Shown here piece by piece: positions 56,152-63,973 of a DNA stretch of 64,000 nt. Location of the stretch: positions 32,881-96,880 of the forward strand of contig NZ_SATR01000019.1 in NCBI RefSeq assembly GCF_004551525.1, given 5' to 3'. This DNA comes from Vibrio ouci (GTDB taxonomy: Bacteria; Pseudomonadota; Gammaproteobacteria; Enterobacterales; Vibrionaceae). Both the position numbers and the translations under genes were made by a program. Within the stretch, counting starts at the first letter, position 1. Each line of letters starts with the position of its first letter. The notes beneath the pieces were generated by a model, which saw only the letters and a list, made by a program, of their open reading frames with translations, was not told the DNA's origin and did not search any database.

Positions 56152-57996
56152 ATGTCACAAATTAAATGGGAAGCGGTAGAAGCTCCAGAACATAGAGTTT
56201 CAATGTACGGAATGCAGCAAGCAGGTGATGCATTCGATAGAGCCTTAAAAGGTCTTGAATCTATTGCTACTCGTCAGAATGAGATTAACCAACAGAACTA
56301 TGATGTTCTGCAAAATGCTGCACTAGCTGAGAACCAAGCTCGTTACATGGCTATGTCTGATGATGAGAAAAGAGAGTTCCTATCTAATCCTACTTTTGCA
56401 GGTGATACAGTCCTAAGTGGTGACACTAAGCTTAAGTTTATGGACGCTATTGGTCAGGACTATGACAACATGATGCAGACTGAGAGATCTAATAATGCTT
56501 GGTTCGAGCAACATGGTGCTAAGGTCAAAGCTGATCAAGATGCAGCTACTCTATTGCATAAACGTGGACTAGAAGAGAATCAGCAACAGCATGGTTTTAA
56601 CTTGGGTCTGCAAAATGACAGACAGCAACATGAAGTAGCTAAACTGGTAACTGATTATGCTAATTCTCCTGTTTCTGAAACAGTCGATAGAGCTACGGGT
56701 AAAGTAACCAAGATTTATAGAACTCCAGAAGAGGTAGAAACTTACCGTCAGAGTTTATTATCTGGTTCCGGCATGACCAGTTCACAGACTTCTACTACTC
56801 CTAATGTAGCTCAAGATGCTGCTCTTATTGCTGGTGGAAGTACTCAATCACAACAGGCTAAAGCTAAGTTAACTGGTGGTGTGACAAATCAGGTAGATCC
56901 ATTGGTTCGAGCTGCACAGCAGCAACAGCAGCAAGTTACTGACAATGAGAATAGAATCATTGGTAGAACTCCGGTTACTCCTACTGCTACCACTCCTGCT
57001 AAACGTACTGTTCCGAGTGTGACTGAGCAATTAGATCAAGTTGATGCTGTGACTACTCCAGTACAAAGAGACACATCACATCTTGCTCCTACTACTGGCT
57101 TTAACACTGGTAATGAATCAGTTGATAACTTCCTAAGTACGATCCAAGCTAAACCAGTGACTGGTTATGCATCAAAAGAGAAACAGGAAGCACACCAAAC
57201 TAAGATTGATAAAGCTAGTGAAGTGTCAGAGCCAGTACGTGAACAACTTACACACCTTAAGGATATTCTAGCTAATCCGGTAGGAATGGAAGCAGCTTCC
57301 GGTGTAGTAGCTCAACATGGTGCTAAGTCTGGTGATTGGGCATCTGATATGCTGGCTAGTTATGTACAAACGGCAGAAGGTGCAGCAGATGCAGTAGTGA
57401 AAGCTCTACCAGACTCAGTACAAGAGGGGTTAGGTTTGCAGTCAGATCAGCAGATTGATGAGAGAGCTACACAACGTGCAAACGTTAGAACGTCATCAAC
57501 ACAACTAGATTCAGGTTCATTCGTTCAATTGATTAAAGAAGCAGGTTCAGCAGGTACATCGAACCAAGATTCTAAAGACTTCAAAGTGTCTGTTTCTGGT
57601 TTCGAACAATCGAGATCTAACCCTCAAGCATTCAAGAATACAGTGATTAAAACTACTGCTTTGCTTGAGTACAAGACTAGAAGACTTGCAGCAGAAGCAG
57701 AAATTAACCGTAATCTAAATCAACGTGAGAAATCTATTCTCATGAAGCAGGTTGAGTCTGACTTAGGAATTGTTCGTCTTAAGAATGGTAACTTTGATAT
57801 TCGACCTCAAGATCAGCAACAGGCTATTGATGAAGCTAACCAACAATCAATTGATGCTCAACCTGCTCCGGCTGCTACTCCTATCAATAGTCTCTTTGAT
57901 AAAGGTTATGAAGTAGGTGACGAAGTTTCATTCCAAGGGGTTAACTACATCATTGATAAGAATGGTCTACCTAGAGCAATGGGAGCACACAGATAA
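56152..57996 (+). CDS. Phage internal virion-like protein
   Basis: A 614-residue, Gln/Ala-rich, largely helical protein with AAAGGTAGG before the ATG. The opening WEAVEAPEHRVSMYGMQQAGDAF and the long helical body (QNEINQQNYDVLQNAALAENQARYM, LHKRGLEENQQQHGFNLGLQNDRQ) resemble internal core (ejection) proteins of T7-like podoviruses. A low-complexity Thr/Pro/Gln middle (about 205-300) and a folded end (GYEVGDEVSFQGVNYIID) follow. No capsid, portal, tail or polymerase gene is nearby, so it is an orphan virion gene in a phage remnant or satellite. The family call is from pattern memory and is moderate. Confidence 0.6.
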   Translation: MSQIKWEAVEAPEHRVSMYGMQQAGDAFDRALKGLESIATRQNEINQQNYDVLQNAALAENQARYMAMSDDEKREFLSNPTFAGDTVLSGDTKLKFMDAIGQDYDNMMQTERSNNAWFEQHGAKVKADQDAATLLHKRGLEENQQQHGFNLGLQNDRQQHEVAKLVTDYANSPVSETVDRATGKVTKIYRTPEEVETYRQSLLSGSGMTSSQTSTTPNVAQDAALIAGGSTQSQQAKAKLTGGVTNQVDPLVRAAQQQQQQVTDNENRIIGRTPVTPTATTPAKRTVPSVTEQLDQVDAVTTPVQRDTSHLAPTTGFNTGNESVDNFLSTIQAKPVTGYASKEKQEAHQTKIDKASEVSEPVREQLTHLKDILANPVGMEAASGVVAQHGAKSGDWASDMLASYVQTAEGAADAVVKALPDSVQEGLGLQSDQQIDERATQRANVRTSSTQLDSGSFVQLIKEAGSAGTSNQDSKDFKVSVSGFEQSRSNPQAFKNTVIKTTALLEYKTRRLAAEAEINRNLNQREKSILMKQVESDLGIVRLKNGNFDIRPQDQQQAIDEANQQSIDAQPAPAATPINSLFDKGYEVGDEVSFQGVNYIIDKNGLPRAMGAHR

Positions 57997-58358
57997 TGAT
58001 TGATTTAAGCCAATTTCCAGACAAGGTACAGCAAGAACCAACTAATCAAGCTGTCACTCTGGATATGTTCCCTGATCGTACAGAGGTTAATAAACTCAAT
58101 CGTGAAAGACGATTGAAAGAGGATGCTATTAGAAAGCACAGACTTAAGCAGACTGAAAAGACTACGAACATGGTCAATGATGCGTTTGATATGGCTGATA
58201 CAGTTCGTACTTTGATTGGTTCTAGAATGTCTGGTGGTGATCCACTTCAAAGAGAAGTTAGACGTTTATATGATGAATCAGCACAGGTTAAAACTCCTGC
58301 TAGTGGAATGTCTCTATCAGAGATTGAAGCAAGAATAATTGGTGCTGGTGGACGATAA
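57996..58358 (+). CDS. Truncated or short phage internal virion-like protein
   Basis: A 120-residue protein whose ATG overlaps the previous stop (TAATG), so the two are translated together. IDLSQFPDKV and LDMFPDRTEV at the start, followed by a charged helix (NRERRLKEDAIRKHRLKQTEK), resemble the beginning of the large last internal virion protein of podoviruses, usually many hundreds of residues long. It ends normally here, followed by a hairpin. It is either a short member or a large gene cut off and closed by a chance stop near the segment's right end. Confidence 0.5.
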   Translation: MIDLSQFPDKVQQEPTNQAVTLDMFPDRTEVNKLNRERRLKEDAIRKHRLKQTEKTTNMVNDAFDMADTVRTLIGSRMSGGDPLQREVRRLYDESAQVKTPASGMSLSEIEARIIGAGGR

Positions 58359-58385
58359 TCACTAACCAAATAGAGACGAGAAATT

Positions 58386-58414
58386 AGGGATCTGTAAACT
58401 ACGGATCCCTTCTT
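58386..58414 (+). terminator. Terminator at the right edge of the phage-like segment
   Basis: Stem AGGGATC / GATCCCT with an 11-base loop and a short TTCTT tail, 28 bases after the virion-like gene and directly against the attC core remnant at 58415. Confidence 0.65.
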
Positions 58415-58415
58415 G

Positions 58416-58814
58416 TTATGCATATTCTGAAGCAACTTCTTGCAGAACCTTTGTAAGCTGCCCACCATTAAAGCCAGCAGTTGAGCCACAAGACCCACAA
58501 ACGAAAGGAAACATATTTTCCAATGCAACCATGGCACCTTCACATTTAGGACAATAAACAGAGTTCTCAAAGCTTCCCGAAGGTTTACGCTTAAACTTAG
58601 CTCCTTTAAATGATACGAATTCTTTTGACTTCTCTTGAGCTTCCAGCTGAGAGCTAATCCTCTGGAGTTCCTTCTTTAGAGACTCATTTTCTTTTTCTGC
58701 TAACGCCAGCTTACTTTCTAACACTTCATATTTATCATTTATAAGCTGAAGTCTTTCTTTCAAAATCGTTGACGAACCATGTTCATTAATCAACTTTTCA
58801 ATCATTGCTAACAT
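58416..58814 (-). CDS. Cassette protein: coiled coil plus zinc ribbon, unknown function
   Basis: A 132-residue protein starting at the ATG at 58814, with GGAGGTAATA upstream. Residues ~5-60 form a coiled coil (INDKYEVLESKLALAEKENESLKKELQRISS). The C-terminal half has a zinc ribbon, YCPKC ... VCGSCG. The stop codon TAA is made by the attC core CATAAC, as in other cassettes. I do not know a function. It is the last cassette of the array and its attC is missing beyond the core. Confidence 0.72.
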   Translation of the reverse strand: MLAMIEKLINEHGSSTILKERLQLINDKYEVLESKLALAEKENESLKKELQRISSQLEAQEKSKEFVSFKGAKFKRKPSGSFENSVYCPKCEGAMVALENMFPFVCGSCGSTAGFNGGQLTKVLQEVASEYA

Positions 58815-58830
58815 TATTACCTCCAATATG

Positions 58831-58954
58831 CATAACACTAAATTAAGTAGTCAACAACGCTACCACCCAAACCTAAACCATTGTGCCCTAAACACTAAAT
58901 TGACTTGAAGTGAAAGCGCCGAGTGTTGCGAATCAGCTTGAATTGCTTGTTAGC
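58831..58954 (-). repeat. attC site 1 (divergent)
   Basis: Runs from CATAACACTAAATTAAGTAG to GCTTGTTAGC on the plus strand. It contains AACACTAAATTGACTTGAAG and GTTGCGAATCAGC. It terminates the cassette at 58960-59349. Confidence 0.88.
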
Positions 58955-58959
58955 TGGAT

Positions 58960-59349
58960 TCATATTTGCCCAGAGAGAATCTTTTCTTCAAGCATTTTCA
59001 TAGCAAAGCCGGTTCCGTCACCAGTTAAGTGACTACCATCATCAGCTTCTTCACCAGTATCCCTTCCACAAAAAATACCACTACCTGTATGCTCTTTAGC
59101 AAATAGCAAACATTGACGTCCAATGCCTTGGCCTAAATACCCGTCAATTTCATCCAGGAACATGTGAGTCAATTTATAAATGCCACCATTATCATCATCA
59201 ATAAAATTAAAATCAAACGAGCCTATCTGATCACTGGTACCTAAGATTCCAACTTTGATAGTAAGGTCACCTTGAGCCAACAGTACAATTTTTTTGCCAT
59301 TGTTAAGCTCATAAATTTTTTTATCTGTATCTTCTTTAAGTAATTTCAT
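58960..59349 (-). CDS. Cassette protein, possible GNAT-like fold
   Basis: A 129-residue protein. YLGQGIGRQCLLFAKE resembles the acetyl-CoA loop (Q/R-x-x-G-x-G/A) of GNAT acetyltransferases and is followed by a short helix, but the strands around it are not typical. SHLTGDGTGFAMKMLEEKI closes the protein. No close relative is recalled, so an acetyltransferase role is only a suggestion. Single gene of an integron cassette. Confidence 0.6.
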   Translation of the reverse strand: MKLLKEDTDKKIYELNNGKKIVLLAQGDLTIKVGILGTSDQIGSFDFNFIDDDNGGIYKLTHMFLDEIDGYLGQGIGRQCLLFAKEHTGSGIFCGRDTGEEADDGSHLTGDGTGFAMKMLEEKILSGQI

Positions 59350-59412
59350 TAAATAGTCTCACGATGAATTAAGTACAACTATATTTATACCGCTCCCAAA
59401 TACAAACATCCA

Positions 59413-59537
59413 GCTAACGCCGCGTTAAGTGGTGAGCAACGCTACCACCCTACCTAAAACATTGTGCCGTAAACACTAAAGTAGAATCAAACCGAAAATG
59501 CCAAGCGTTGGGAATCCGTCTTAAACGCTTTGTTATA
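59413..59537 (-). repeat. attC site 2
   Basis: From GCTAACGCCGCGTTAAG to GCTTTGTTATA. The GTAAACACTAAAG and AAGCGTTGGGAAT boxes are present. Confidence 0.9.
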
Positions 59538-59552
59538 CATATATTTTTAGCG

Positions 59553-59945
59553 CTAATAATCCAATAGTTGCTGAACAAACCGCAAAGGATTAGCTAAAAC
59601 AAATGACCACACTAGTAGCGAGAACCCCGTCACCTGTGTATACGGAACTGATATGGCATCGAAATACTGTGGCAGTAACCCTATAGCCCCAAGTGGCATA
59701 AAAAACATTCCCACGTAAGTTCGAAACTCACTGACATAGACCTCAGCAAAGGAAAGAAACAGCAAGACCAATGACGCTAACACTATGCCGACCACAAAAA
59801 GCGGAACATAAATTTCCCAGAAGCCCATCTTTGGATGCAATAACGGTGAAAGCTCTGAAAATAGAGCACTAATGAACACGGGGATGAATATTTTGGAAGA
59901 CAGATCGTCAATTGCTTTAGCATAAATTGTTCCGAAAGTTTCCAT
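59553..59945 (-). CDS. Cassette-encoded membrane protein, unknown function
   Basis: A 130-residue protein with three or four membrane segments (about 18-35, 45-68, 78-95 and 105-122, such as YVPLFVVGIVLASLVLLFLSF). The ATG has GGAGGTAAA directly upstream. No recognised family. Unlike most cassette products it should sit in the inner membrane. Confidence 0.65.
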   Translation of the reverse strand: METFGTIYAKAIDDLSSKIFIPVFISALFSELSPLLHPKMGFWEIYVPLFVVGIVLASLVLLFLSFAEVYVSEFRTYVGMFFMPLGAIGLLPQYFDAISVPYTQVTGFSLLVWSFVLANPLRFVQQLLDY

Positions 59946-59959
59946 TTTACCTCCATATG

Positions 59960-60082
59960 TATAACGCCAAATTAAGTAGTGAGCAACGCTACCACCTACC
60001 TAAAGCATTGTGCCGTAAACACTAAAGCTGATTCAAACCGAAAGTGCCAAGCGTTGCGAATCTGCTTAAATTTATTGTTATG
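59960..60082 (-). repeat. attC site 3
   Basis: From TATAACGCCAAATTAAGTAG to TTTATTGTTATG. Main subfamily of this array. Confidence 0.93.
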
Positions 60083-60494
60083 TGATAATTTCACTACCAC
60101 GCTCCAGCACCCAACAACGCTCGTTTTTGGTGTAGCCAATTTGTCCATAATAGTCATTGGCTGCCGGTGCGGCGATTAAAAACAGTTTACATGTAGGCTG
60201 AATTTGAGCTTGAGTTTGAACTTGTAACTGCTTGCCTATTCCCGACCTTTGGTACGATTCATCAACCGCTAGGTCGGACAGATAACAACAATAATGGAAA
60301 TCCGTAATAGAGCGAGAAATACCAACCAGTTTAGGACCATCCCAAGCAGTGATGATGAGATTACTATTGTCCAACATACCGTTGATACATTCGATATTTT
60401 CTATTGGTCTACGCTCTCCCAACGTCGAGCGCTTAAGTAAACCAATAAACTCGTCAGCTGAGATCTGCTGGTTAACTTTGTATTCGATATTCAA
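60078..60494 (-). CDS. Cassette-encoded GNAT N-acetyltransferase
   Basis: A 138-residue GNAT enzyme. The best start is a TTG at 60494 with AAGGAGG five bases upstream. An ATG at 60521 lies inside the attC core and has no ribosome site. The GNAT core is visible: LIITAWDGPKLVGISRSI (strand pair), CYLSDLAVDESYQRSGIGKQL with the acetyl-CoA loop, and APAANDYYGQIGYTKNERCWVLE. It acetylates an unknown small molecule or protein. The stop overlaps attC site 3. Confidence 0.82.
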   Translation of the reverse strand: MNIEYKVNQQISADEFIGLLKRSTLGERRPIENIECINGMLDNSNLIITAWDGPKLVGISRSITDFHYCCYLSDLAVDESYQRSGIGKQLQVQTQAQIQPTCKLFLIAAPAANDYYGQIGYTKNERCWVLERGSEIIT

Positions 60495-60510
60495 TGTGAC
60501 CTCCTTATCA

Positions 60511-60633
60511 CATAACGCCAAATTAAGTAGTGAGCAACGCTACCACTCACCTAAACCATTGTGCCGTAAACACGAAAGCTGATTCAAACTGAAAATGCCA
60601 AGCGTTGCGAATCTGCTTAAATTTATTGTTATG
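60511..60633 (-). repeat. attC site 4
   Basis: From CATAACGCCAAATTAAGTAG to TTTATTGTTATG. One box reads AACACGAAAG where the others have AACACTAAAG. Confidence 0.93.
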
Positions 60634-60640
60634 CCACGAC

Positions 60641-61045
60641 TCAAAGTTTTTCGCTGAACTCACCACACTGATTGCACTTATAACCCTGTTTATAGAAAAA
60701 CAGAGGAAAGCCTAACAATATGAACACTAGAAACGCTGGCCGCTTGCCCTTTGTATAGGCAGATAAGTCACTACTTCCGCAGTGAGGGCAAATGTCTAGC
60801 TTCTCTCCTATTTCTTGAGAGTAGCTTTCTAGGCTTTCAGAAAAATCACTAGTAAGAATCTCGGTCGCTTCCTCTAAGTCTTCTTCAGAAACCATTAAGC
60901 GAACACCTCCAATAGCATTAGAATATAGCCATTGTGTATTCACCGTATGCTCATCTGCAATGAAGCTTTCAATACCAGCACTTTCTAGATTTGCTTTGGC
61001 AATATGGGCTTCATGAGGAAAAGAAAACCTTGCTACTACAATCAT
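60641..61045 (-). CDS. Cassette protein: DUF2007-type signal-transducing domain plus zinc ribbon
   Basis: A 134-residue protein starting at MIVVARFSFPHEAHIAKANLE, with GGGAGAAG upstream. Residues 1-70 match the DUF2007 ferredoxin-like pattern (ANLESAGIESFIADEH ... GGVRLMVSEEDLEEATEIL). A zinc ribbon follows (CPHCGS ... CNQCGE), interrupted by a hydrophobic stretch (AFLVFILLGFPLFFY), so the protein may be membrane-attached. Its role is unknown. Confidence 0.75.
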   Translation of the reverse strand: MIVVARFSFPHEAHIAKANLESAGIESFIADEHTVNTQWLYSNAIGGVRLMVSEEDLEEATEILTSDFSESLESYSQEIGEKLDICPHCGSSDLSAYTKGKRPAFLVFILLGFPLFFYKQGYKCNQCGEFSEKL

Positions 61046-61061
61046 AAACTTCTCCCAGTGG

Positions 61062-61186
61062 CATAACGCCAAATTAAGTAGTGAGCAACGCCACCACCAG
61101 ACCTAAGCCATTGTGCCGTAAACACTAAAGTTGATTCAAACCGAAAATGCCAAGCGTTGCGAATCTGCTTAAATTTATTGTTAGGT
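61062..61186 (-). repeat. attC site 5
   Basis: From GCATAACGCCAAATTAAGT to TTTATTGTTAGG. Main subfamily. Confidence 0.93.
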
Positions 61187-61188
61187 GA

Positions 61189-61527
61189 TTAATACGATGC
61201 ACCATTGATCTTCCGAACTGGGATACCAGAAAGCACTTCATATTCAGCCATTCTCATATTTACAGCTAAGATATCTTCAGAACATTTTTGTGTCGTTACG
61301 TAATGCGTTAAACAACCACATGAGTTGCAACGATGAAATTCTACTTCTTTGTCACCCCAACAATAGAAAGCCGTTTTCTCATTCATGCTGATTTGAACTT
61401 GTTCTGGAGAAAAGTACGCCCAAGCCGCAGCATAGCGACGACAAATAGAACAGTTACACTCTCCCACTTCTTTAGGAAGCGAACTCAACACCAAGCTAAC
61501 GTTTCCGCAGTGACACTTTAATTTCAT
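61189..61527 (-). CDS. Cassette-encoded GFA-family (Mss4-like) zinc protein
   Basis: A 112-residue protein starting at MKLKCHCGNVSLVL, with GGGGAATTATCGA upstream. It carries the GFA zinc pattern C-x-C ... CNCSICRRY ... HRCNSCGCLTHYVTT. Family members resemble glutathione-dependent formaldehyde-activating enzymes, and many act on small thiol adducts. The actual substrate is unknown. Such proteins are frequent in Vibrio cassettes. Confidence 0.85.
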   Translation of the reverse strand: MKLKCHCGNVSLVLSSLPKEVGECNCSICRRYAAAWAYFSPEQVQISMNEKTAFYCWGDKEVEFHRCNSCGCLTHYVTTQKCSEDILAVNMRMAEYEVLSGIPVRKINGASY

Positions 61528-61547
61528 TCGATAATTCCCCGTATTCA

Positions 61548-61671
61548 CCTAACGCCAAATTAAGTAGTGAGCAACGCTACCACCTAACCTAAACCATTGT
61601 GCCGTAAACACTAAAGCCGATTCAAACCGAAAGTGCCAAGCGTTGCGAATCTGCTTAAATTTATTGTTATG
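61548..61671 (-). repeat. attC site 6
   Basis: From CCTAACGCCAAATTAAGTAG to TTTATTGTTATG. Main subfamily. Confidence 0.93.
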
Positions 61672-61683
61672 TTCACGGTTTCT

Positions 61684-62022
61684 CTAAAGCTTTTCCCAGC
61701 AAGTAAACTCACACCGCCTAAAAGTCCACCGATAGTAAGAACACATTACCAGCGAGTAAAATACACTGGTGATTATGGACTCATATAACAAGTTTGAAAT
61801 TGTCGACTCGACTCTGAGTAATGAGAGAATTGGAAAGTAAAAGATGAAAAACTCAAAGAATCGTATCAGTAGATTACGTGCGAAAGAGACGTAAAATGGC
61901 GGTCGTAATTTCAATCCTGCCCTTCTGAGCCACTTATGTAACGGTGGATTGTAGTTACATTTCCATATATTTGCGGCTTCCAACTCTCTAAAGGCACGCC
62001 CAAGCTTGTTCTCATAGCTCAT
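61684..62022 (-). CDS. Cassette-encoded DUF6404 membrane protein
   Basis: A 112-residue protein starting at MSYENKLGRAFRELEA, with AGGAGGTTGGGA directly upstream. The N-terminal soluble part includes NYNPPLHKWLRRAGLKLRPP, typical of DUF6404. Two membrane segments follow (about 52-70 and 78-100). DUF6404 genes are very common in Vibrio cassette arrays and have no known function. Confidence 0.75.
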   Translation of the reverse strand: MSYENKLGRAFRELEAANIWKCNYNPPLHKWLRRAGLKLRPPFYVSFARNLLIRFFEFFIFYFPILSLLRVESTISNLLYESIITSVFYSLVMCSYYRWTFRRCEFTCWEKL

Positions 62023-62103
62023 TCCCAACCTCCTATTTTGAGGTAAAGGATACACAAATAGTGCTTCTTTAACTTGGAAACACTTCAAGATTTCCAAAAG
62101 TGA

Positions 62104-62230
62104 CCATAACGCCAAATTAAGGTGTGAACAACGCCAACCGCCCTACCTAAACCATTGTGCCATAAACACTAAACTGGCTTGAAGTGAAAGCGCCTAGCGT
62201 TGTGAATCACTCTTAAATTTATTGTTATGC
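62104..62230 (-). repeat. attC site 7 (divergent)
   Basis: From CCATAACGCCAAATTAAGG to TTTATTGTTATGC. It shares the CTTGAAGTGAAAGCGCC variant with attC site 1. Confidence 0.9.
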
Positions 62231-62758
62231 GAAATTCGACAATGCTGATTTGTACGCCTTTCTGGCCTCAGGACTTAAGTAACTCTCCATGCCTTGGAAG
62301 AGTTCAAATAGTTCAGCACCATACTTAAGCTTGAACTCTTCACTGCTATAAACAAGCTCTAATTCATTAGCAACAGTTAACTCACAAAACAATTTCGCCA
62401 TTGCATTGTCGAGTTTGAATGTTGAACCAGTAAATCTGTCTTTAAATTGGATTTCTAGCACTTTGCCAAATTGGGGGAATACATAGTCTCGGTCGCATGA
62501 GCAATACAAGTAAACCAATGCTTCTTCATCACTACCAATTATTCGTGCTATTTCTTGGCGCTGGCTTAGCGACACCATATTTTCATCGAAACCCGCTGTT
62601 CCATAAGCGGCATGAAAGAGACCTGCGATTTGAAGTAACTCGCTACTACCCCAGTTAATTAGAACTTTTTCAGTGCCTTTTAGGTGCGCTTCCAATGAAC
62701 CATTGAGGTGCTGAAAGTCGCCCGCACCAAGTTCTTGAAGCATTCCAAATTTATCCAT
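62225..62758 (-). CDS. Cassette-encoded DUF6817-like protein
   Basis: A 177-residue cytoplasmic protein starting at MDKFGMLQELGAG. A TTG three codons earlier is too close to the AAGGGAA ribosome site. HLNGSLEAHLKGTEKVLINWG and LLQIAGLFHAAYGT resemble the HD-like helical arrangement of DUF6817, whose histidines could hold a metal and act on nucleotides. That function is inferred. The stop is inside attC site 7. Confidence 0.65.
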   Translation of the reverse strand: MDKFGMLQELGAGDFQHLNGSLEAHLKGTEKVLINWGSSELLQIAGLFHAAYGTAGFDENMVSLSQRQEIARIIGSDEEALVYLYCSCDRDYVFPQFGKVLEIQFKDRFTGSTFKLDNAMAKLFCELTVANELELVYSSEEFKLKYGAELFELFQGMESYLSPEARKAYKSALSNFA

Positions 62759-62780
62759 AAATCTCAATTCCCTTTAGGTC

Positions 62781-62905
62781 GCATAACGCCCTGTTAAGGG
62801 GTGAGCAACGCAATACAAAAGCCGCCGAATATCACCTTAAACACTAAAACTAACGCATAGTAAAAATGCCACGCGTTGCGAATCCCTCTTGAACAATTTG
62901 TTATG
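62781..62905 (-). repeat. attC site 8 (most divergent)
   Basis: From GCATAACGCCCTGTTAAGG to ATTTGTTATG. The inner boxes (GAGCAACGCAA, TTAAACACTAAA, CACGCGTTGCGAAT) are kept but spacers differ. Confidence 0.85.
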
Positions 62906-63254
62906 TGGTTTTCCCACGTAGTCCTATTAAATTTCCAAATGGGTCCTCAATTTGGCACATTGAAAGACCATCTTCAATTTCCATTGGTCCACGATAAAGG
63001 CACGCACCGAGTTCTTCAAAATGAGCCAAGGCAACACATAAGTTATCTACTGACCAGTAAACAACTGCGCCACTTTTACCAGCACCAACCTTTTTGTCTG
63101 CTTTGACTATTTCTAGTGAGAAACCATTTATATCAAGCGCTGTGAAGTCAAAGTCAGGATGGTAAATCGGAACGGCTTCTGGAAAAGCTTTCTTGTACCA
63201 TTCAAGCCCTTTCGCTACATCTGGGACATGAACAAGAACCGCTGATGGATTCAT
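62901..63254 (-). CDS. Cassette-encoded VOC (glyoxalase/bleomycin resistance) protein
   Basis: A 117-residue single VOC domain protein starting at MNPSAVLVHVPDVAKGLEWY, with GGAGAAAAATT upstream. It has the betaalphabetabetabeta pattern, ending CQIEDPFGNLIGL with the usual metal-ligand Glu/Asp region. VOC proteins bind or isomerise small molecules, sometimes giving drug resistance. The target is unknown. The stop lies inside attC site 8. Confidence 0.82.
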   Translation of the reverse strand: MNPSAVLVHVPDVAKGLEWYKKAFPEAVPIYHPDFDFTALDINGFSLEIVKADKKVGAGKSGAVVYWSVDNLCVALAHFEELGACLYRGPMEIEDGLSMCQIEDPFGNLIGLRGKTT

Positions 63255-63270
63255 AATTTTTCTCCAACCA

Positions 63271-63394
63271 CATAACGCCCAATTAACGTGTGAGCAGCGC
63301 AAGCACTGAACCCAAAAACTGCGCCGTAAACACTAAATTCAACCCGAAGTGAGAGCGCCAAGCGTTGCGAATCACTGTTGAATTGTTTGTTATG
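63271..63394 (-). repeat. attC site 9 (divergent)
   Basis: From CATAACGCCCAATTAACG to TTTGTTATG. It shares CCGAAGTGAGAGCGCCAAG-type boxes with sites 1 and 7. Confidence 0.88.
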
Positions 63395-63850
63395 TTTTAC
63401 CACAAATACATGATTTACTTGAGAAAGAACTTCTATTTCTAACAAGTTTTCTGAAGCAAACCACAAGGTATGAACCAACTTGACCGCCAAAGGCGACCAA
63501 CCCAAAACAAGTAATTCCACTTCCCTGCCCAATGAGGCAACGCTAGGAACTTTCAACAAGCGCCCTGTCTTTCCAACCAAAGCACAAAACAATGGCAAAT
63601 TGCCGAGACAACTGCCAAACCGAAATGCTACTTGGCAAAGAACCTAAAAGCGACTTTAAGCCAGTTAAACAAGAAGCCGACCGCCACGACCTGATAATGA
63701 AGCAACCCGCGAACATTGGCATGTTTTACGGGCTGAGAGATTCAAGAACTTAGTCCGACAATGCGGATTTGCTGAGTCTACTAGGGACGAATTGCCAGAG
63801 GGACAAAGAACTAAAGCCCAAGACCATTAAGTCTCTGATTTTAAAGTAAA
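63395..63850 (-). other. Cassette without a convincing gene
   Basis: A 456-base cassette between attC sites 9 and 10. The only long minus-strand frame (63251-63598) starts in mid-cassette, has no ribosome site and runs through attC 9 instead of stopping at its core. Nothing convincing was seen in the rest. It may be a decayed, non-coding or regulatory-RNA cassette. Confidence 0.5.
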
Positions 63851-63973
63851 CATAACGCCAAATTAAGTAGTGAGCAACGCCACCACCTGACCTAAAGCAT
63901 TCTGCCGTAAACACTAAAGTTGATTCAAACCAAAAATGCCAAGCGTTGCGAATCTGCTTAAATTTATTGTTAG
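63851..63973 (-). repeat. attC site 10
   Basis: From CATAACGCCAAATTAAGTAG to TTTATTGTTAG. Main subfamily. The next cassette begins at the window edge. Confidence 0.93.

Noticed and set aside
63251..63598. 115-codon minus-strand ORF across attC site 9
   Set aside because: It runs through an attC without using its stop, begins mid-cassette and lacks a ribosome site.
58831..63973. Regular ~125-bp repeats considered as a CRISPR array
   Set aside because: The repeats are long and imperfect, carry integron core sites at both ends and are separated by genes. They are attC sites. No cas genes are present.
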